Origin: Ulota crispa
Taxonomy: Eukaryota; Streptophyta; Bryopsida; Orthotrichales; Orthotrichaceae
Length of the DNA stretch: 64,000 bases
NCBI GenBank assembly: GCA_963920765.1
Contig: OY987244.1
Coordinates: 8,186,501 to 8,250,500, forward strand
Reading direction: 5' to 3'
Under the pieces are notes generated by a model. It was not told where the DNA came from. It saw only the letters and a program-made list of their open reading frames with translations, and did no database searches. Position 1 is the stretch's first letter, and the number at the start of each line of letters is the position of its first letter. Position numbers and translations under genes: made by a program. Of the stretch, positions 35,040-48,069 are shown piece after piece.

Positions 35040-36040
35040 ATAATTTGTTAAATTCATTTGAATGGTTAGTTTTAAACTAATCTGTTCTCAAGATATATTT
35101 TTTCCTATAGAAAAAGTCATAACAATTTTTTAGGATCTATGCTAAATAAATACAAATATTAGAAAATCAACACAAGAATATGGTGATATGTAGGGAAATC
35201 AAAAAAACTCAATTAAATGTCTACTTTCATGCGTTTATTGTTTAGGGTGTAACCCTTGAGCTCCCCAAGAGCAATAATATTGCCCCTCACAATTACACTA
35301 TCCTAGGAATCTGGTCCAGATCAGTATTGTACTGCTCAGAATATTACACTTGGTCAAGGGTACAGTACTACTCTCATGCCACATAGCGGGCTATGGGGGT
35401 TTCACGACTTGTACAAGCATGGATTGTGCAAGTCAAGTATGACAATAGTATGCTAGAACTTCATTTCATGCGATTTTGGGTTTAGGAGCAAGGATAGAGA
35501 CCATTGACTATGGCCAGTTCCATATCGTTAGGGGTGTTTTGGCACGCATGTCTCAGATTGGAGAAGGGTTGTGCAGCTGTACCATCAAGAGCCATGCCCT
35601 CATGCAAGTCAAAGCTATACCCATACCGCATCTATTGTCCACCATGCAGTATGAGCCTTGCAACTTTGGGCCTCTAAAAAAGCACCTTGCAGAAGTCAAA
35701 ATATCACCAAATTTGGCAACAAGCAAGAGACCAATCAATCGCACCCTATCTAAATTTCATCAAAAGAAGCCTCCTATGAGGCATGAATTTTTGTGTTTAG
35801 AGGCACGGACCCTCCCAAAGTTGACCAATTGCCACATAGTCAACTATACTTTGACTATTCTAATTTACAAAATGGTCAGGTCAAAAGTTCTGCAAATTTT
35901 TGGTCAAGTGCGTCAAGCACTCTTTTTGTTATTTCAATGATGAATCCTCTCCAATCTAAGCTCCGAGCTCGAGGTGTGCTGCAATGTTTTCAAGCATGAT
36001 CCTCTTGGCCTCATTTTCTTGATTTCGCTGTGGGCGCTCA
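35040..36040. other. moderately GC-richer intergenic DNA, unrecognised
   Basis: Composition is somewhat more balanced than around it. A 154-codon plus frame (35476-35940) opens from a TTG and is not recognised; the opposite strand also has frames here. It could be the relic of an old element or gene, but I see no domain or splice support. Confidence 0.35.
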
Positions 36041-37514
36041 GGGGTTAAAGAATTACTCAGTAAGCGGTGAAGTTGTATTATAATTGCTGACATTAAAACG
36101 TCTTTGTTCCTGAGTCCTGACAGGACACTCAAATAGGTGCTGTACACTGAACCGGATAACAACGTACAGCTAATTATGTCTAGGACTCTGGGCAAATTAC
36201 ACCAGGATCTTACCTCATTTTGACATTGTGTACCTTAAACAAGTTCAAAATAGATTACAAAATGGCTGAAATTGCCAGATCCCTCTAAAAATACCATTCC
36301 GGTTATCAATAGTTGGACGAAAGTTGCCTTGCACGTCCAGTTTCCAGAGGCTTTTCAAGGCAAGTGCATATGGTGACTTGACACGTCACTTGGGACGTTT
36401 AAAGATTAACAATAGCTAAATTACTGCACAAGGCAATTGTTCTATTTATTGGTTTCCTTTCTTTCATGCAATCCATAGTGCGTTGCTTGAGCAATGAAAT
36501 ATTACCTCACTTTGATACTAACAACCTTAACCACTAAGCGTCTTGCGACAAAAATCCAGCACAACTCCAATATGAAATTTTCAGCACATTTTCTAAATTT
36601 TAGGAATGTTGAACAAGTAACCACACAATCCAAACTAGTCATCCTATATTCAACTACAAATCAAATGTTTGAAACCAATTTGATTTCAAATTCAAGTAAA
36701 TCTGCAAAATTTTCATAATTGAGAATCTTGTATTTGCCAAAGGGCAGCAATTCACAATATGGATTTTGGACTTTGATGTAAATTTTCCCGATTTTTTTTT
36801 ACTTAATGGCTAGTTCCATGAGATTGTGTAGTCTAGCTAGCTGTACATGACGGATAAAAAAACTCCAAAATGGAAGAAAAGTTCCAAAAGATATGGTCAC
36901 TCAAAGTAACTAGATCCCACTAGCTCATTAGACCTACAAACACCTTACCCAAATCAAGAAAAGAAAAAGTGACGCATCACTAAACTTTTTCCTTGTATAG
37001 TACAAGACATGGGAGTACCCATCCCATCCATTCTTTAAGGAGCTCCTTTCAATTACCCAAAGATGTTCTTCTCTAGATTGTTAAAAAAATCTCCATATTC
37101 CATGTAAAATCTAGAGTAAAGGAAGCGCTTCAAAGAACAACAAACCCATTGATATTATTTGTTGAACTATCAACTCTATTTGCACTTGAGTGGCAAACCA
37201 AAAATTGAACTCAAAATACCTCTTTTATCTACTTTCACACCTCCAAGAAACCCCTTTAACCATATTGGGCTCTTTAGATGTTTAGGGGTTAACACTTATA
37301 AAGTTGAGTGCAAAAAATGGATGAAATTGCCTAATTCTTCTCACAAAATCTTGGGTCGCTAGTTGGTGGCTGAATGATAGTAACAGTGGCTGATCGCATG
37401 GATGAACTTGCACAAATGGGTAATTTTTCCTTTCCTGCACGCATTTCAGATTGTACGTTGTTGGTCCAATGGAAAAAACAAAACAAAAAAACATGATTTT
37501 TTGTTCCTGTGAGG
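36041..37514. other. AT-rich DNA with two isolated TTAA-type element right ends
   Basis: GGGG followed by TTAA occurs at 36041-36048 and, preceded by 'gtttag', at 37285-37292. Matching left ends were not found, so these are remnants or chance. No gene is seen. Confidence 0.4.
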
Positions 37515-37775
37515 ATGTGATGGTGCCTGTCTAAGAAAAAAATTAAAATTTGAAAATTGAAAATCCTTGGCAATGTGTGATGGTGCCCATCTGAGGAAAA
37601 CATTTGAAATTGAATTTGAAAACCCTGGCAAGTGGCAACGTGTGATGGTGCCTGTCTAAGAAAAAAATCAAAATTTGAAGATTGAAAATCCTTGGCACTG
37701 TGTGATGGTGCCCATCTGAGGAAAAAAATTAAAAAATGAATTCGAAACCCCTGGCAACGTGTGATGGTGCACAAC
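37515..37775. repeat. tandem repeat, 60-bp units in alternating pairs
   Basis: 'gtgatggtgcc' recurs at about 37517, 37577, 37642, 37702 and 37760. Units alternate between a 'tgtctaag' and a 'catctgagg' version, giving a higher-order period of about 125 bp. Open frames on the minus strand through it are repeat artefacts. Confidence 0.8.
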
Positions 37776-37951
37776 TGAACTTACAGAAGTGCAAGATGGA
37801 CAAGCGAGCTGATAACCATGATTTGATGTCTGCCTCTGCTGGGACTTGAATTTGAATACTGCTGCGGTACTCATGATGATGGCTCTCATTTCGTACTTTG
37901 GACATGCCTCGTGTGGGGGTTGTTAATTGAGGGTTTAGGGTTTAATTTTAA

Positions 37952-39067
37952 CCCCTCACCGCCTAGGGGGGCATCACCAGTCTCAAACACGTTCAAAGTG
38001 GATGAAAAGTGTTGAAGTGTTGAGGTCTTTCTCAAAATTTTGTCAAGACATTTTATTCTATTGTGATTAGCAAGGGCCGTTTTGTATCCTCTGCTTTTCT
38101 TGATAAGTGGTTAAATGATTTTTTATGGCACGTGTTGAAGTGCCAATCCACCTTTGAAAAGCTTGGGTGGAGATCAAGGGGCTTGAGGGCCTCCCAAAAT
38201 AGATGGAAAACTTTGAAAGAGCTTGGACCACTAGAGTTGCTTCAAAGGGCCAAATTTTAGCCTATTCTAGTGTATTTTGATATTTCCCCGAATTGAGAGG
38301 TTGACCCCACAACGTCAAAAAGGACGATTTTCATCCCTTGGTCATCTGAAAGACACTATGTGGACAAAAATTAGCGTTCTTTTGCTTGAATTTTTTTAGA
38401 AGGGATCATAGATACATGATGCATCATGGAAGGCAAAAAACAATCTCACTAAATGGACTCATGTTTTGAGGTAACCCAAATTGTGAGAAGATTCATAGAC
38501 ACGGTGTTAGGTTCCATGCTACCCTTCTTGCAATTTTCATGAGATCAGCATGCACTATTGACTTTGCAATTTTTAAAAACAATATTATAATAGGTGAGCA
38601 CTTGCCACATCACTATAGAAAACTATAGAGGTAAAGTATGTACACCCAAAAGTGACACTTACTTTAAATATGGTAATTGGGAGGGTGTTTTGAAAATCTA
38701 ATGGCATGGGCTTGTTAGGAAATGGGTACACTTTCAAGGAAAATTGTCTTTGGAATTTTTGAGATCATATGAATAAAATATGAATTGTTGAAGGCAACTC
38801 CCTAGATTTACCTACTGTAGACAATAGACTCCTGAAAAAGCAATAACAAAAAGACCATGTCGTGACAACAAAAAGATAATGTCACACTCAATCATAAACC
38901 GCCACCTACACAATTTTTGTTTCCTTATGTCAGCTTGCGTGTCTAATTTGGGTGCACGTGTGTCTTCTTTGGGTGTAAAAGTGCTTGTTGTTAGGTTTAA
39001 TTTTAGATGTCACTAAATAGCTTACTCTACAGGGACAATCATGGTTGACAGCCAAGGCATTCAAGGG
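37952..39067 (+). mobile_element. TTAA-flanked element, family 3 candidate
   Basis: Left CCCC after TTAA (37948-37951) and right AAGGG before TTAA (39068-39071), length 1116 bp. The inner segment 38320-38640 is repeated at 44765-45057 ('ggtaacccaaattgtgagaag', 'cttcttgcaattttcatga', 'gcactattgactt'). The left inverted end is poorly conserved (CCCCTCACCGCC). Confidence 0.45.
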
Positions 39068-39071
39068 TTAA

Positions 39072-40125
39072 CCCTTGAGAGACCACCAAACCATATTTTG
39101 GTTTCGGAGAGTAGTTTTTGGCCTATACAGTAAAATCACTCAACAATTTGGAAAATGACCTTGAAGAACGCTTGTGATCACAAGAAATTTGCATCCAACC
39201 CAAGAAACAACAATAGAATTGGATATGGGAGTTGATAAATAATGGTATTTATATGTCATGGCCTCAAAATACATATCCATATTTGGTCAAAGATGGATCA
39301 AAACAACAACACAATACATTAAACATCCAAGAAGAATGCCACATTTCAATTGTGTAATCTTTAAAAAGTTCAAATTGCTTGAGGAATACGCTTGTATTGT
39401 TTCTCTATATGGTAGTAGTACAATTGTACTATTTGAGAATCCATTGAAATGATGCTATCAATTTAGTTTAAAAAAAAATCATCCTACATGTAAGGCCAAT
39501 TCTTGATTGCTTTCACCAATTAGATTTTCCGTAACAATTATCAAATTTCTTGTAGAACCATTTTAGGGTAGCAAAGAAAATGGGATATTTGACCCTTTTT
39601 GTCCACTTAGCTACACCTTGTGATTACTGTTTTTGTCTATTTTGAGTGAAACTAGTCTTGTTGGAAAGGTAGGAAACCCATCTTTCTAAAAATGTAAGGC
39701 TATTCTCAATCAAAGCTTGCATGAAGAGTTAACATTAAAAATTACGCAAGCATGAAAAACTAGAGATTTTCCATATACGGCTTACTCAATCATTATAATG
39801 TTTCATATCCATTGGTAAATCTAGCTGAAATTTTGACACATTCATGCGTAAAAAAACAAGTCTTAAATGACTAAATGACAATGACTGCAATGACTATACA
39901 ACAACTACAAATGACTATAAAATGACTGTACAGTCACGATGTAGTCATTGTCACTTAGTCATTTAGGACCTGTTTTTTTACTTGTAATTACAACAAACAA
40001 AGTGTCCTTCACATTTATACGGTTAGATTATTCAAATTGGGTCCATATTTGATTCATATGCACATCTAATTTTATTGCCCCTGTTTCTAGTGGATTTTGG
40101 GAAATTGTGTATGGTCTTTAAAGGG
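39072..40125. mobile_element. TTAA-flanked element abutting its neighbour
   Basis: Left CCCTTGAGAGACC directly after the TTAA shared with the previous element, right TCTTTAAAGGG before TTAA (40126-40129); 1054 bp. It hosts the nested hairpin at 39848-39981. The interior is not matched elsewhere in the window. Confidence 0.45.
39848..39981. mobile_element. hairpin MITE (134 bp)
   Basis: Arms gtaaaaaaacaagtcttaaa and its near-complement (aggacctgtttttttac) with inner pairing gactaaatgacaatgac / gtcattgtcacttagtc. The centre is rich in 'aatgact' repeats. Confidence 0.65.
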
Positions 40126-40129
40126 TTAA

Positions 40130-41883
40130 GATCTTTAAGATTGCACAGTGATGCAGAGATGGGTCATGGCAAAGTGACATAGTTTGACTAGTTTGAAGCT
40201 TGACTCTTGTGTTCGGGTTAAGTGTTTGACAATTGCAAAACATTTTGTCACTTTACATTTTTACATTCCTGGATTCAAAATACTTCTTAGGAAATTAAAA
40301 GAAGATGTATGCACTTGCTATCCAATCAAATTTTGATTATTCTCTCTGATTATCTAGTTTGTTTGACGTGCAAGTTAATCAAATGTCAAACTTGGGTGGT
40401 ACTGGTATCATGCTTGTTAAGATATGTCCCATTAAAGTTATCCTCCGGTTTTGAACTTCATACACGTTATAATGTCAAAAAACAAAAAGATAATGAGAGA
40501 GTGCTTACCATAATGATGCTTGGACCAGTAATGCATTGAAAAGAATCATTTAATGAAGATCAATAAGATGGTATCTCTCATTGATCTACCTAATAAACAA
40601 ATTATAATACTATAAGCAAGCAAATTTGTCTCTAACTCTTTCCAAAATGATTCCTAGAAAAATTCACAAGTGTTAAACCTTGCACTTTGGAAATATGACT
40701 TAGGGGTTGCTTTGCACAAGTCAAGGCTGCTTTTTAGCATCAAACACCCCAACGCTTGATTGTTTGGTTCATTTTCTGAAGATGGTCTCAAGGCCTTCAC
40801 TCTAGGATTCAAAGCCAAATTTTCAAATCATATTTTAATATTCAAACAACAAGATTTGGCACAGACCCAATTTCAAAAAAATGGATCCCTCGAAAATGGA
40901 AAGCCAATTCTTGGGCCCAAGGTCATTGTCAAATTTTATTAAAATATGATCATTTGAGTAAGAAGCATTCTTTTGAGTTAATCAACACCATAGGATGGAA
41001 TATTAATTATCAATGACTCTCCTTGATGTGTTTTTTAATATCCATTTCCTCCTAAGACTTTAATTTCTTCTCTAATGTTCTCAACCTTTAGCCTTAAGGC
41101 CTTTACACACAAGGGAGCTAGCCTCAATCATACTCATAATGTAATGGGCGCTTGGGACTGTTCTTGGGGCAATTTGGGCTGAAATTTTGCTTAAAACCAC
41201 CTCAAGTTTTCATGGTCTTGACTCCTAGTGTCCTAAACTGTATAGTCCCTTGAAAGACGTATGGGTTTTCCCCTTTTTGCCATTCAAACAACTTGCATGA
41301 TATAAAACGTAATAGAGATTTTTGTGTATTGCATCATTAATATTAAAGTCTTATGCAATTTTAATTGCACATACCAAATTTCAATTCCAAAAAATCAAAT
41401 CCCCATTTTTGATGAATTATTATCCGTAATATTAATAGTTTTACATAATAATTGTTTGGAAAACATTGGTGATGAAATTTTGATTGCACGGGTATGTAAC
41501 TAATGTAAGTAACATCCATACATACAACTTTCTCTAAGAAGCATCTCCAAAAAAGCTTCGGAAATCCTCTTTTAGAGACTTCATTGAAGGGTGACTATAT
41601 CCAAGTTTTGTGAAATAACTATTTCTTTACGGAAACTAGATTTTGCTACTTGACTCTCATACCACGATTAAGTTAGTACCTCTGAGCATGATAATATGTT
41701 TATTTTGCCAAACAATAGTTTAAAAATAGAGATATCTATTTTACAAAGTTCAGTCATGCCACACTTCACATTGGATTCTTCATAAATCATATATTTGTTC
41801 TTGAATGTGATATTTCCTCTGTCCCAATATAAAGCTCCAAAAAATTTCTCCATGAGGGATTAACTCTATTTTTAATCATTACA
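40130..41883. other. AT-rich DNA, partly a decayed dispersed repeat
   Basis: Segments at about 40860-40945 and 41280-41715 have diverged counterparts at 43650-43740 and 43010-43440 (shared words 'acattggtgatgaa', 'catgataatatgtttattttgcc' with small changes). The segment order differs between the two places. The class is unknown and no protein gene is seen. Confidence 0.45.
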
Positions 41884-42210
41884 CTAGTGACAAATGCATT
41901 CTAGAATCAATATACCACCTACCAAATATCTAAAAAATCTCAAGTTTTATGTTGTCATTTAGACTCTCAAATTCCATGCAAAAAGTACCATATATGTGCA
42001 TAGTTTGAGAAGGTTGCCGGCTCCTCTTTGTTTTAGTCTTTGAACTTGTGACACATGCATTCTAGAATCAATACACCATCTACCAAATGTGTGCAAAATC
42101 TCCAACTTTGATGTTGTCAATTGGGCACCCAAATTCCAAGCAAAAAGTACCATATTTGTACATGTAGCTAGCTCCTCATTATTGATAATTTAAAGATTAG
42201 TAGCAACAAT
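41884..42210. repeat. tandem duplication, about 161-bp unit
   Basis: 'gcattctagaatcaata' and 'gcaaaaagtaccata' each recur about 161 bases apart with moderate divergence. Confidence 0.75.
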
Positions 42211-42393
42211 GGTACCTCACATGGGCAAGGCCAAGCTTGTTAGGAGAAGGATGCTCTTTAATTGCTTAGCTTGCCCCTATTGGATCATTGGACATGACAA
42301 ACGCTTTCTCAACAATTGAAATTAACAAAAATGAACTTTTTAGTGGGACAAGAACTATGCCTAATTTGAAGCTTTATGTTGGGATAGAGGGAG

Positions 42394-42662
42394 TAACAAG
42401 ATATTCATTAAATTGGGAAAAACAAAGGTACCATTTTGTACTCCACCTCAATCCAAAATAATTACCTCAAATTAGATTCAAAAGTATCAAATTTAGTTTA
42501 AGCCACTAAGATTTTTTCCCTCACAAATTCCTCCTCTCAGGTGCGGACATGTGTACCAAAAAACACTGGAGCTCGGTTGGGGGCCTCCTTTGGGGTGATC
42601 ACCCCAAACCTTCAAAAGTCCCAAAATGACCATTTTGTCCCAATTTAACAAATATCCCGTTG
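42394..42662 (-). mobile_element. long-type MITE with ATATTCATTAAATTGGG ends
   Basis: A 269-bp element in inverted orientation relative to 16566-16843 and 48591-48859. It shares 'ccactaagattttttccct' and 'attcctcctctcaggtg'. The ends are agatattcattaaattggg and cccaatttaacaaatatc. Confidence 0.7.
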
Positions 42663-43786
42663 AGTATGTTCTAACACACAAGATGTTCACATGGATGTTA
42701 CCTACATACATGTGCAATCAAATCTCAAAAGTTCATCATCAATGTTTTTTAATCAATTACCATGTAAAACCATGAATTTTATTAAAAATAGTTCACTAAA
42801 AAAAGAAAAGCTGGTTTTTAGTAGGTGACATTTGGTATGCTTGATTAAGATTGCATAAGGCTTTAATATGAAAAGTGTAAGTCAAAGAAGTTCCAATTAT
42901 GTTCCATCTTATGCAAGATATTTGAATGACAGGAAAGGGAAAACTGACACTTCTTTCTAGGGATTGTACTATATAGTACTAGAAAGAAAGTGTACAAAAG
43001 CCCCTCTTATGGCATTCATGAAAGTTGGTATAACAAAGAATATAATTGACATTTTATCCTCAGATTTTTGAATGTGATCCTTGTGCAATCACAAGCATAC
43101 CAAATTTCAGTTACTAAGAACCAAATTCCTAATTTTGGTAAATTGTTTTGTGTTAAAATCATGGTTTTACAAGAAAATAAATCAAAAAACATTGGTGATG
43201 AATTTTTGAGATTTGCTTGCATAAACATGTAGGACATATGTATGCATATCTTTGTTTCAAACAAACATTTCCAAAAAGTTTCAAAATTCCTTCTATAGAG
43301 ATTTTAATGTTAGAGTGATCATGACCAAATTTAGTAAAATATATATTTCTTTATGGAAATTAATTTTTGTTATTTGACTCATACATTGTGATTAAGTTTG
43401 TACCTTTGAACATGATGATATGTTTATTTTGCCAAAAACTAATTTATTTATAGTAGATAATTCTTTGAATCCCATAAGAGGGACTTTGGGCTACTTTACA
43501 CCTATAGGCTAGGCCAGTTCACTGTGTCAAAGGCCAAGAATGCTCACTTGTGATTGGATAGAAAGTTGAAATCAGCCCCAACCCCTTTACACCTAGAGTA
43601 TGGGCCAATTTGGTGGAATGAATATTTTATTCAATAAAGACAAGATTTGACATGGCCCAAGCTCAATGAATTGGGTGCACCAAGAATGGGAGGCCAATTC
43701 TTGGCCTTGCGGCTAATGTCAAGTTTCATTAAAAAAAATCAAAGAATATATATTCTTTCTCAAATCATCCGTTATACTCCTTTATA
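42663..43786. other. AT-rich DNA including the second copy of a dispersed repeat
   Basis: See 40130-41883: 43010-43440 and 43650-43740 are diverged counterparts. No gene is seen. Confidence 0.45.
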
Positions 43787-43956
43787 CTAGAAGAAAACTG
43801 CTAGAAAACTGCTTTCTACTTGACAAAAAATGTGAAGTTGATTGTGTTGAGTTCTCTATTTCCAAAGTAATTTTGCTTAGGAAATGGAGAACTCAGCACA
43901 ATCAATTTCACATTTTTTGTTAAGTGGAATGCGGTTTTCTAGCAGTTTTCTTCTAG
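43787..43956. mobile_element. hairpin MITE (170 bp), possibly CACTA-like
   Basis: Ends CTAGAAGAAAACTGCTAGAA and its complement (ttctagcagttttcttctag), with long arms pairing over 'aaaaaatgtgaa' and 'ttgtgttgagttctc'. The terminus recalls the CACTAGTAGAAAAC end at 56090, but the CAC is not present. Confidence 0.65.
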
Positions 43957-44717
43957 ACATGGGGGGGGCATGGGGGGCATTTATCTTGCTAAATGGGGTT
44001 ACTAAGTAGTTTTTTTGTGTATAAAAAACACAAGGCTTGTATATTTTGTATCTATTTGCAAATCATTTTTTCCTTCTATGTTTCTCATAAAGTCTTTATG
44101 TAAACCTTGCATAAGTTGACATGTTGATTTCTTTTTCTATCATCTTTTATGTGAGACACTCTTGATGATCTATAACTCATAGTTTTATTCTCCCTAAATA
44201 CGATTTGCATAAAACTTGATTTTTGGAAGAACTAATCAATATTCAAAAATATCATAAATGCTTTGTGGTTGATAAAAGGAAAATAATGAAGGCAACTGGT
44301 ATAATATACCTTGATAAGGTAAACATAAAACTTAATAGGTTTGTTTCAAACTTCATGTTTAGGATTCATGCACATTTTGGCAACGTCCCCCTGTGTCCAA
44401 CTCTATTTTTTGATGTCTATCATCATGCCATTGTTTCAAATCAAAAAAATAAAAACAAAAAATAAAAAAATAAATTGATTATAAAAAATGGTGGCCTATT
44501 CTCACTTTACATTGCAACAAGAAGCCAATATTCCCAAATGCTAGCTTTTTGAAAACAAGCCACTACCCATAAGAGATTTTTGTCACAACTTCTTACCTCT
44601 AATGTAAAGATGGCTTCACTTTATTGAATTGGCCCGACTCCTTGGCCTCAAGGCCTTTACATATGAGACAATTGGCCCCCACTTTAATCTTATTTTAATT
44701 AGTAGTGGAGGCCGGCC
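43957..44717. other. AT-rich DNA without recognisable features
   Basis: A 80-codon plus frame (44223-44465) is not recognisable; nothing else is seen. Confidence 0.45.
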
Positions 44718-44721
44718 TTAA

Positions 44722-45077
44722 CCCTTAAATGTCTCGGAGGACATTTTTTGCCCTCCAGCTCCATAAAAAGCTTTTGTACCACAAGAAAAAGCTATTCTTT
44801 ATCTTCTTTTTTTCAAAAGTGAATGTAAACACATGATCCATCATGGTATGCAAAAAAATTATCCCATTAGATGCACTCATATTTTTAGGTAACCCAAATT
44901 GTGAGAAGTTTCAAACACACAAGTTTAGGATCCAAGCAGCCCTTCTTGCAATTTTCATGAAGGCACCATGCACTATTGACTTTTGTAGCATTGAAAAATA
45001 ATAATATAATTGCTGGTCAATTGCTAGTACTATAGAGAGAACTATAGCCGGGCTGGTCAAAGTGACCAACCCGTCGT
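44722..45077 (+). mobile_element. truncated relative of the 37952 element
   Basis: It begins CCCTTAAATG after TTAA (44718-44721). From 44765 to 45057 it matches 38320-38640, then is cut off where copy F begins. Confidence 0.5.
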
Positions 45078-45081
45078 TTAA

Positions 45082-46014
45082 CCCCTAATGGACAAAGCCC
45101 TTTTTTCTCTGAAAATCACTAAAAGCTGCCACTTTTAGGAGGTTTAGTGAAAAGAGATTTTATATTTTTTTTTTGGAAAATCCAACCATGAGACCTTGCT
45201 CTAGACTAGAAGAGGTACTTGTGGGAAAAAAATCAGCTCATTCCAAATGGAGAGGAGTGAAATATTTACATCTAAAGTGAAAAAACAAGTTTTTTTTCAT
45301 GCTGCCCAAAAAATTTAGAAGCCTTTGACCACTCTTGTAACAAAAAAATTGCCCTACCCAAAGTTGCACTTTATTTTTTCCATGTAGAAGACCAAGTTAG
45401 GTATGTGTGGGAGAATTTTCAAATCAATTGGAACTATACAACACATGGGAAAATAAATAGTAAGTAATAAAAAGCAGAGAATGCGTCAAAACACTAAATT
45501 GTTAAGAATTTAATTATGGAAATGAAAAATGCAAATCCCACCGGTTATAATGTTGTGATAAACAATCTACTTCCTTTGGTTTAATTATTTTTCCAAAATA
45601 TAAAAAATTGAATAAAATAAATGACTCTAAATTTTATTTTAGAATAGAGTCCATAACTGCTTGCAAACAAAAACTCCTCATAACTTTCATCTCATTGATT
45701 GAAATTGAACAGTTCAAAGCTTCTCAAGTATTAAAAAAAATCTAAAGAGCCAATTTCAAAAATTTGTTTAAAAGAATGTAATTTTTGAAAGAAGTTTTTG
45801 GGTTGCCCGGACATGGAACCCTCCCCAAATTTTCATAAATTCATGCATAACTTCTTCATCAAATGTCAAAATGAAGAGAAAATTAGATGCCCACATAGAT
45901 CTTTGAATTCCCCACCTTCAATAAAAGTTTCAAAAAATCACACAAAGTAGTTTAGTCATAGGTACATGCCGAAAGTCCAGCCTGTCCCCTAAAGGGATAA
46001 TGGTCCTTTAGGGG
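45082..46014 (+). mobile_element. TTAA-type element, family 1, copy F
   Basis: A 933-bp element, left CCCCTAATGGACAAAGCCC after TTAA (45078-45081), right GGTCCTTTAGGGG before TTTA (46015-46018). The left third matches A and C, the middle matches E, and the right arm matches all copies. Non-autonomous. Confidence 0.75.
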
Positions 46015-46101
46015 TTTAGAATCAAGTAAAATGTGAATTGAAATTTGAGGCAATTGACCCCTAGCCAAATTGGCCCAACCCCCATATGTAAAGTGGAGGC
46101 A

Positions 46102-46505
46102 TTGATATGTGTACCACACCTTTTGAACTATTGTACCACACCCCTAGGGTAAATCTTAGATTTCTACCATCAAAAAGTTGAATTTGAGAATTTGGAATTC
46201 AACTTTGGACTCAAAGACCATGATTTAGTCTAGAACCACAAAAAAAGTTGCAATTTAACAATACCCAATAAAAATGTTTAACTAGGGAGAAAAGTGTTAT
46301 TTTTACTTTTGTTTGTAAAAAAAGATAAGCTTTATCATTGGGTGTTATTGAACTGCAACTTTTTTTTATGGTTCTAGATTATATCATGGCCTATAAGTCC
46401 AAATCTGAATTCCAAATTCTCAAATTCGGCTATTTGATGGTAGAAATCTAAAATTTACCCTAGAAGTGTGGTAGAGTAGTCCAAAAGGTGTGGTACACAT
46501 GTCAA
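46102..46505. mobile_element. long-TIR hairpin element, copy 1 (404 bp)
   Basis: Ends TTGATATGTGTACCACACC and ggtgtggtacacatgtcaa; the arms pair for well over 100 bp ('gatttctaccatcaaaaag', 'aatttgagaatttgg'). A second copy is at 53961-54385. Confidence 0.75.
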
Positions 46506-48069
46506 TTCCCGTAAAGCGGCACTTATGTACTCTCTCTTTAGGGTATTGCAGGCACCTTAAAAGTGATCATTTATAAATATTTACCACTTTTACCACTTCT
46601 AAGGTTGGCGGTTCACCACTTTTAATTCTTTGGATCAATGTAGGGAATGCTAAATCATGAGTGGGGATACATGATTTGTGAGCCGTGCCTAGATTCATAA
46701 TCAAAATATTAAATTTTACCTGCATTATAGACATCTTTCTCCTGAAAACTTACTATTTTAAAAGCTTTCTATTGATTTTGAGCTCATAATTGGTGTCCAT
46801 TTCCAAAATCTTGGCTCATTGCTCATGGGCTCATGGTTTTAACGCTCACAAAATAGCATTGTCCGGATGGATACGCCACTCATGTATGAGGTTCACCACT
46901 TCTTTGCGGATGTTCCCCATTCCACCATTCCCCACTTCTTTGCAAACTATTTTTAGTCCAAGATGACATTTGCCAAACCGCCTTGTGTTGAATTTTTGCC
47001 TAGCCATCCTCTCCAGCTTGTGTGGATCACTTCAAGTAAACAATGTTTGAATTGACACGTCCAAATTGACTAATTGTGTTTGAAGTGACAAAGATGTTCA
47101 AAGTGAAAAAAAGATGTCTAAATTGACAAGGTTCCTTTGTAGTGTCAAATTGAGATGGACCACAAAGTCATGCACACATCATACTTGAAGGGGGGCAATT
47201 TTGCTACTGTGTTTGACAATTACAAACACAAGACATTTGAGGCTGGTTGAAAGCTTGTCAATTAGTAATCTAAACCTTGCTTGATTAAAAGGGAGGTATT
47301 GCCACATCATTCTCAAATGGTGCATTTGTGGAGTTTGAACTTTTCCATTCTTAGATAGGAGAAAGACAAATATAGCAAGTCTATCACCAATTTTTTTTGA
47401 AAAGTGATATGCAATCTAAAATATTTGCACGTTTAATTTAAGCTTGTGGGCACCAATACAAATGACAAAATGATTAAAAGTGGTTGTAAATCCTTTTAAC
47501 TCTTACCAATTACCACTTTTAAGCTAATTGTGGATAAAAGTGGATTTACCACTTTTAAGGTGGGCTGGGGTACTGTACAGTACAGTCTCCAGTGCCCTTA
47601 TTTGTCTCGGATGTAGTGAAGGTGCTGTTCACCTACAGTAACTATAAAATCGGAAGGACAGTAAAGCCTGTCAGGGAGTGCACATGAGTAATAGTGTACA
47701 AGTTGACTCCTAAGTTACAAAAGAAAGGCAAAAGTCTTGCCTGAAGCCATCTGTGCAACGAAAATTTTAAATAAATTTCATGTTAGTTCAATTTATTATT
47801 TAAAAATATTGGATTAAATAGTGAAACAGTCATCATGTTTTGGTGCTTGAAGGAAAAAAGAGAAGAAAATTTCATAAACCTTAACCACTACTAAACAAAA
47901 TTCAGGTCATGTCTTTTCTTTTTGACGTTGAGAGTGAATTACAATGAAAATTTTCACATTTGAAAAAAATCTATGTATATGATTAAATGAAATCAAATTT
48001 TGTCTATGTCTATGGTGGTAGTCTTTCCTTGACAAATCCATAATTGAGGACAACAATTATGTACCCAAA
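46506..48069. other. AT-rich DNA without recognisable features
   Basis: Only short words recur locally ('taccacttttaa' near 46580 and 47510-47560, 'gtacagtacag' near 47575). No gene is seen. Confidence 0.5.

Noticed and set aside
37331-37774. 147-codon minus frame
   Set aside because: Lies across a 60-bp tandem repeat; the periodic peptide is a repeat artefact.
37515-37775. CRISPR-like array of regularly spaced repeats
   Set aside because: Units are contiguous tandem repeats with no unique spacers, in eukaryotic sequence.
37931-37944. GGGTTTAGGGTTTA, two plant telomere-type units
   Set aside because: Only two units; too short to be interstitial telomere. The CCCTAAA word in the TTAA-type ends is likewise single and part of the terminus.
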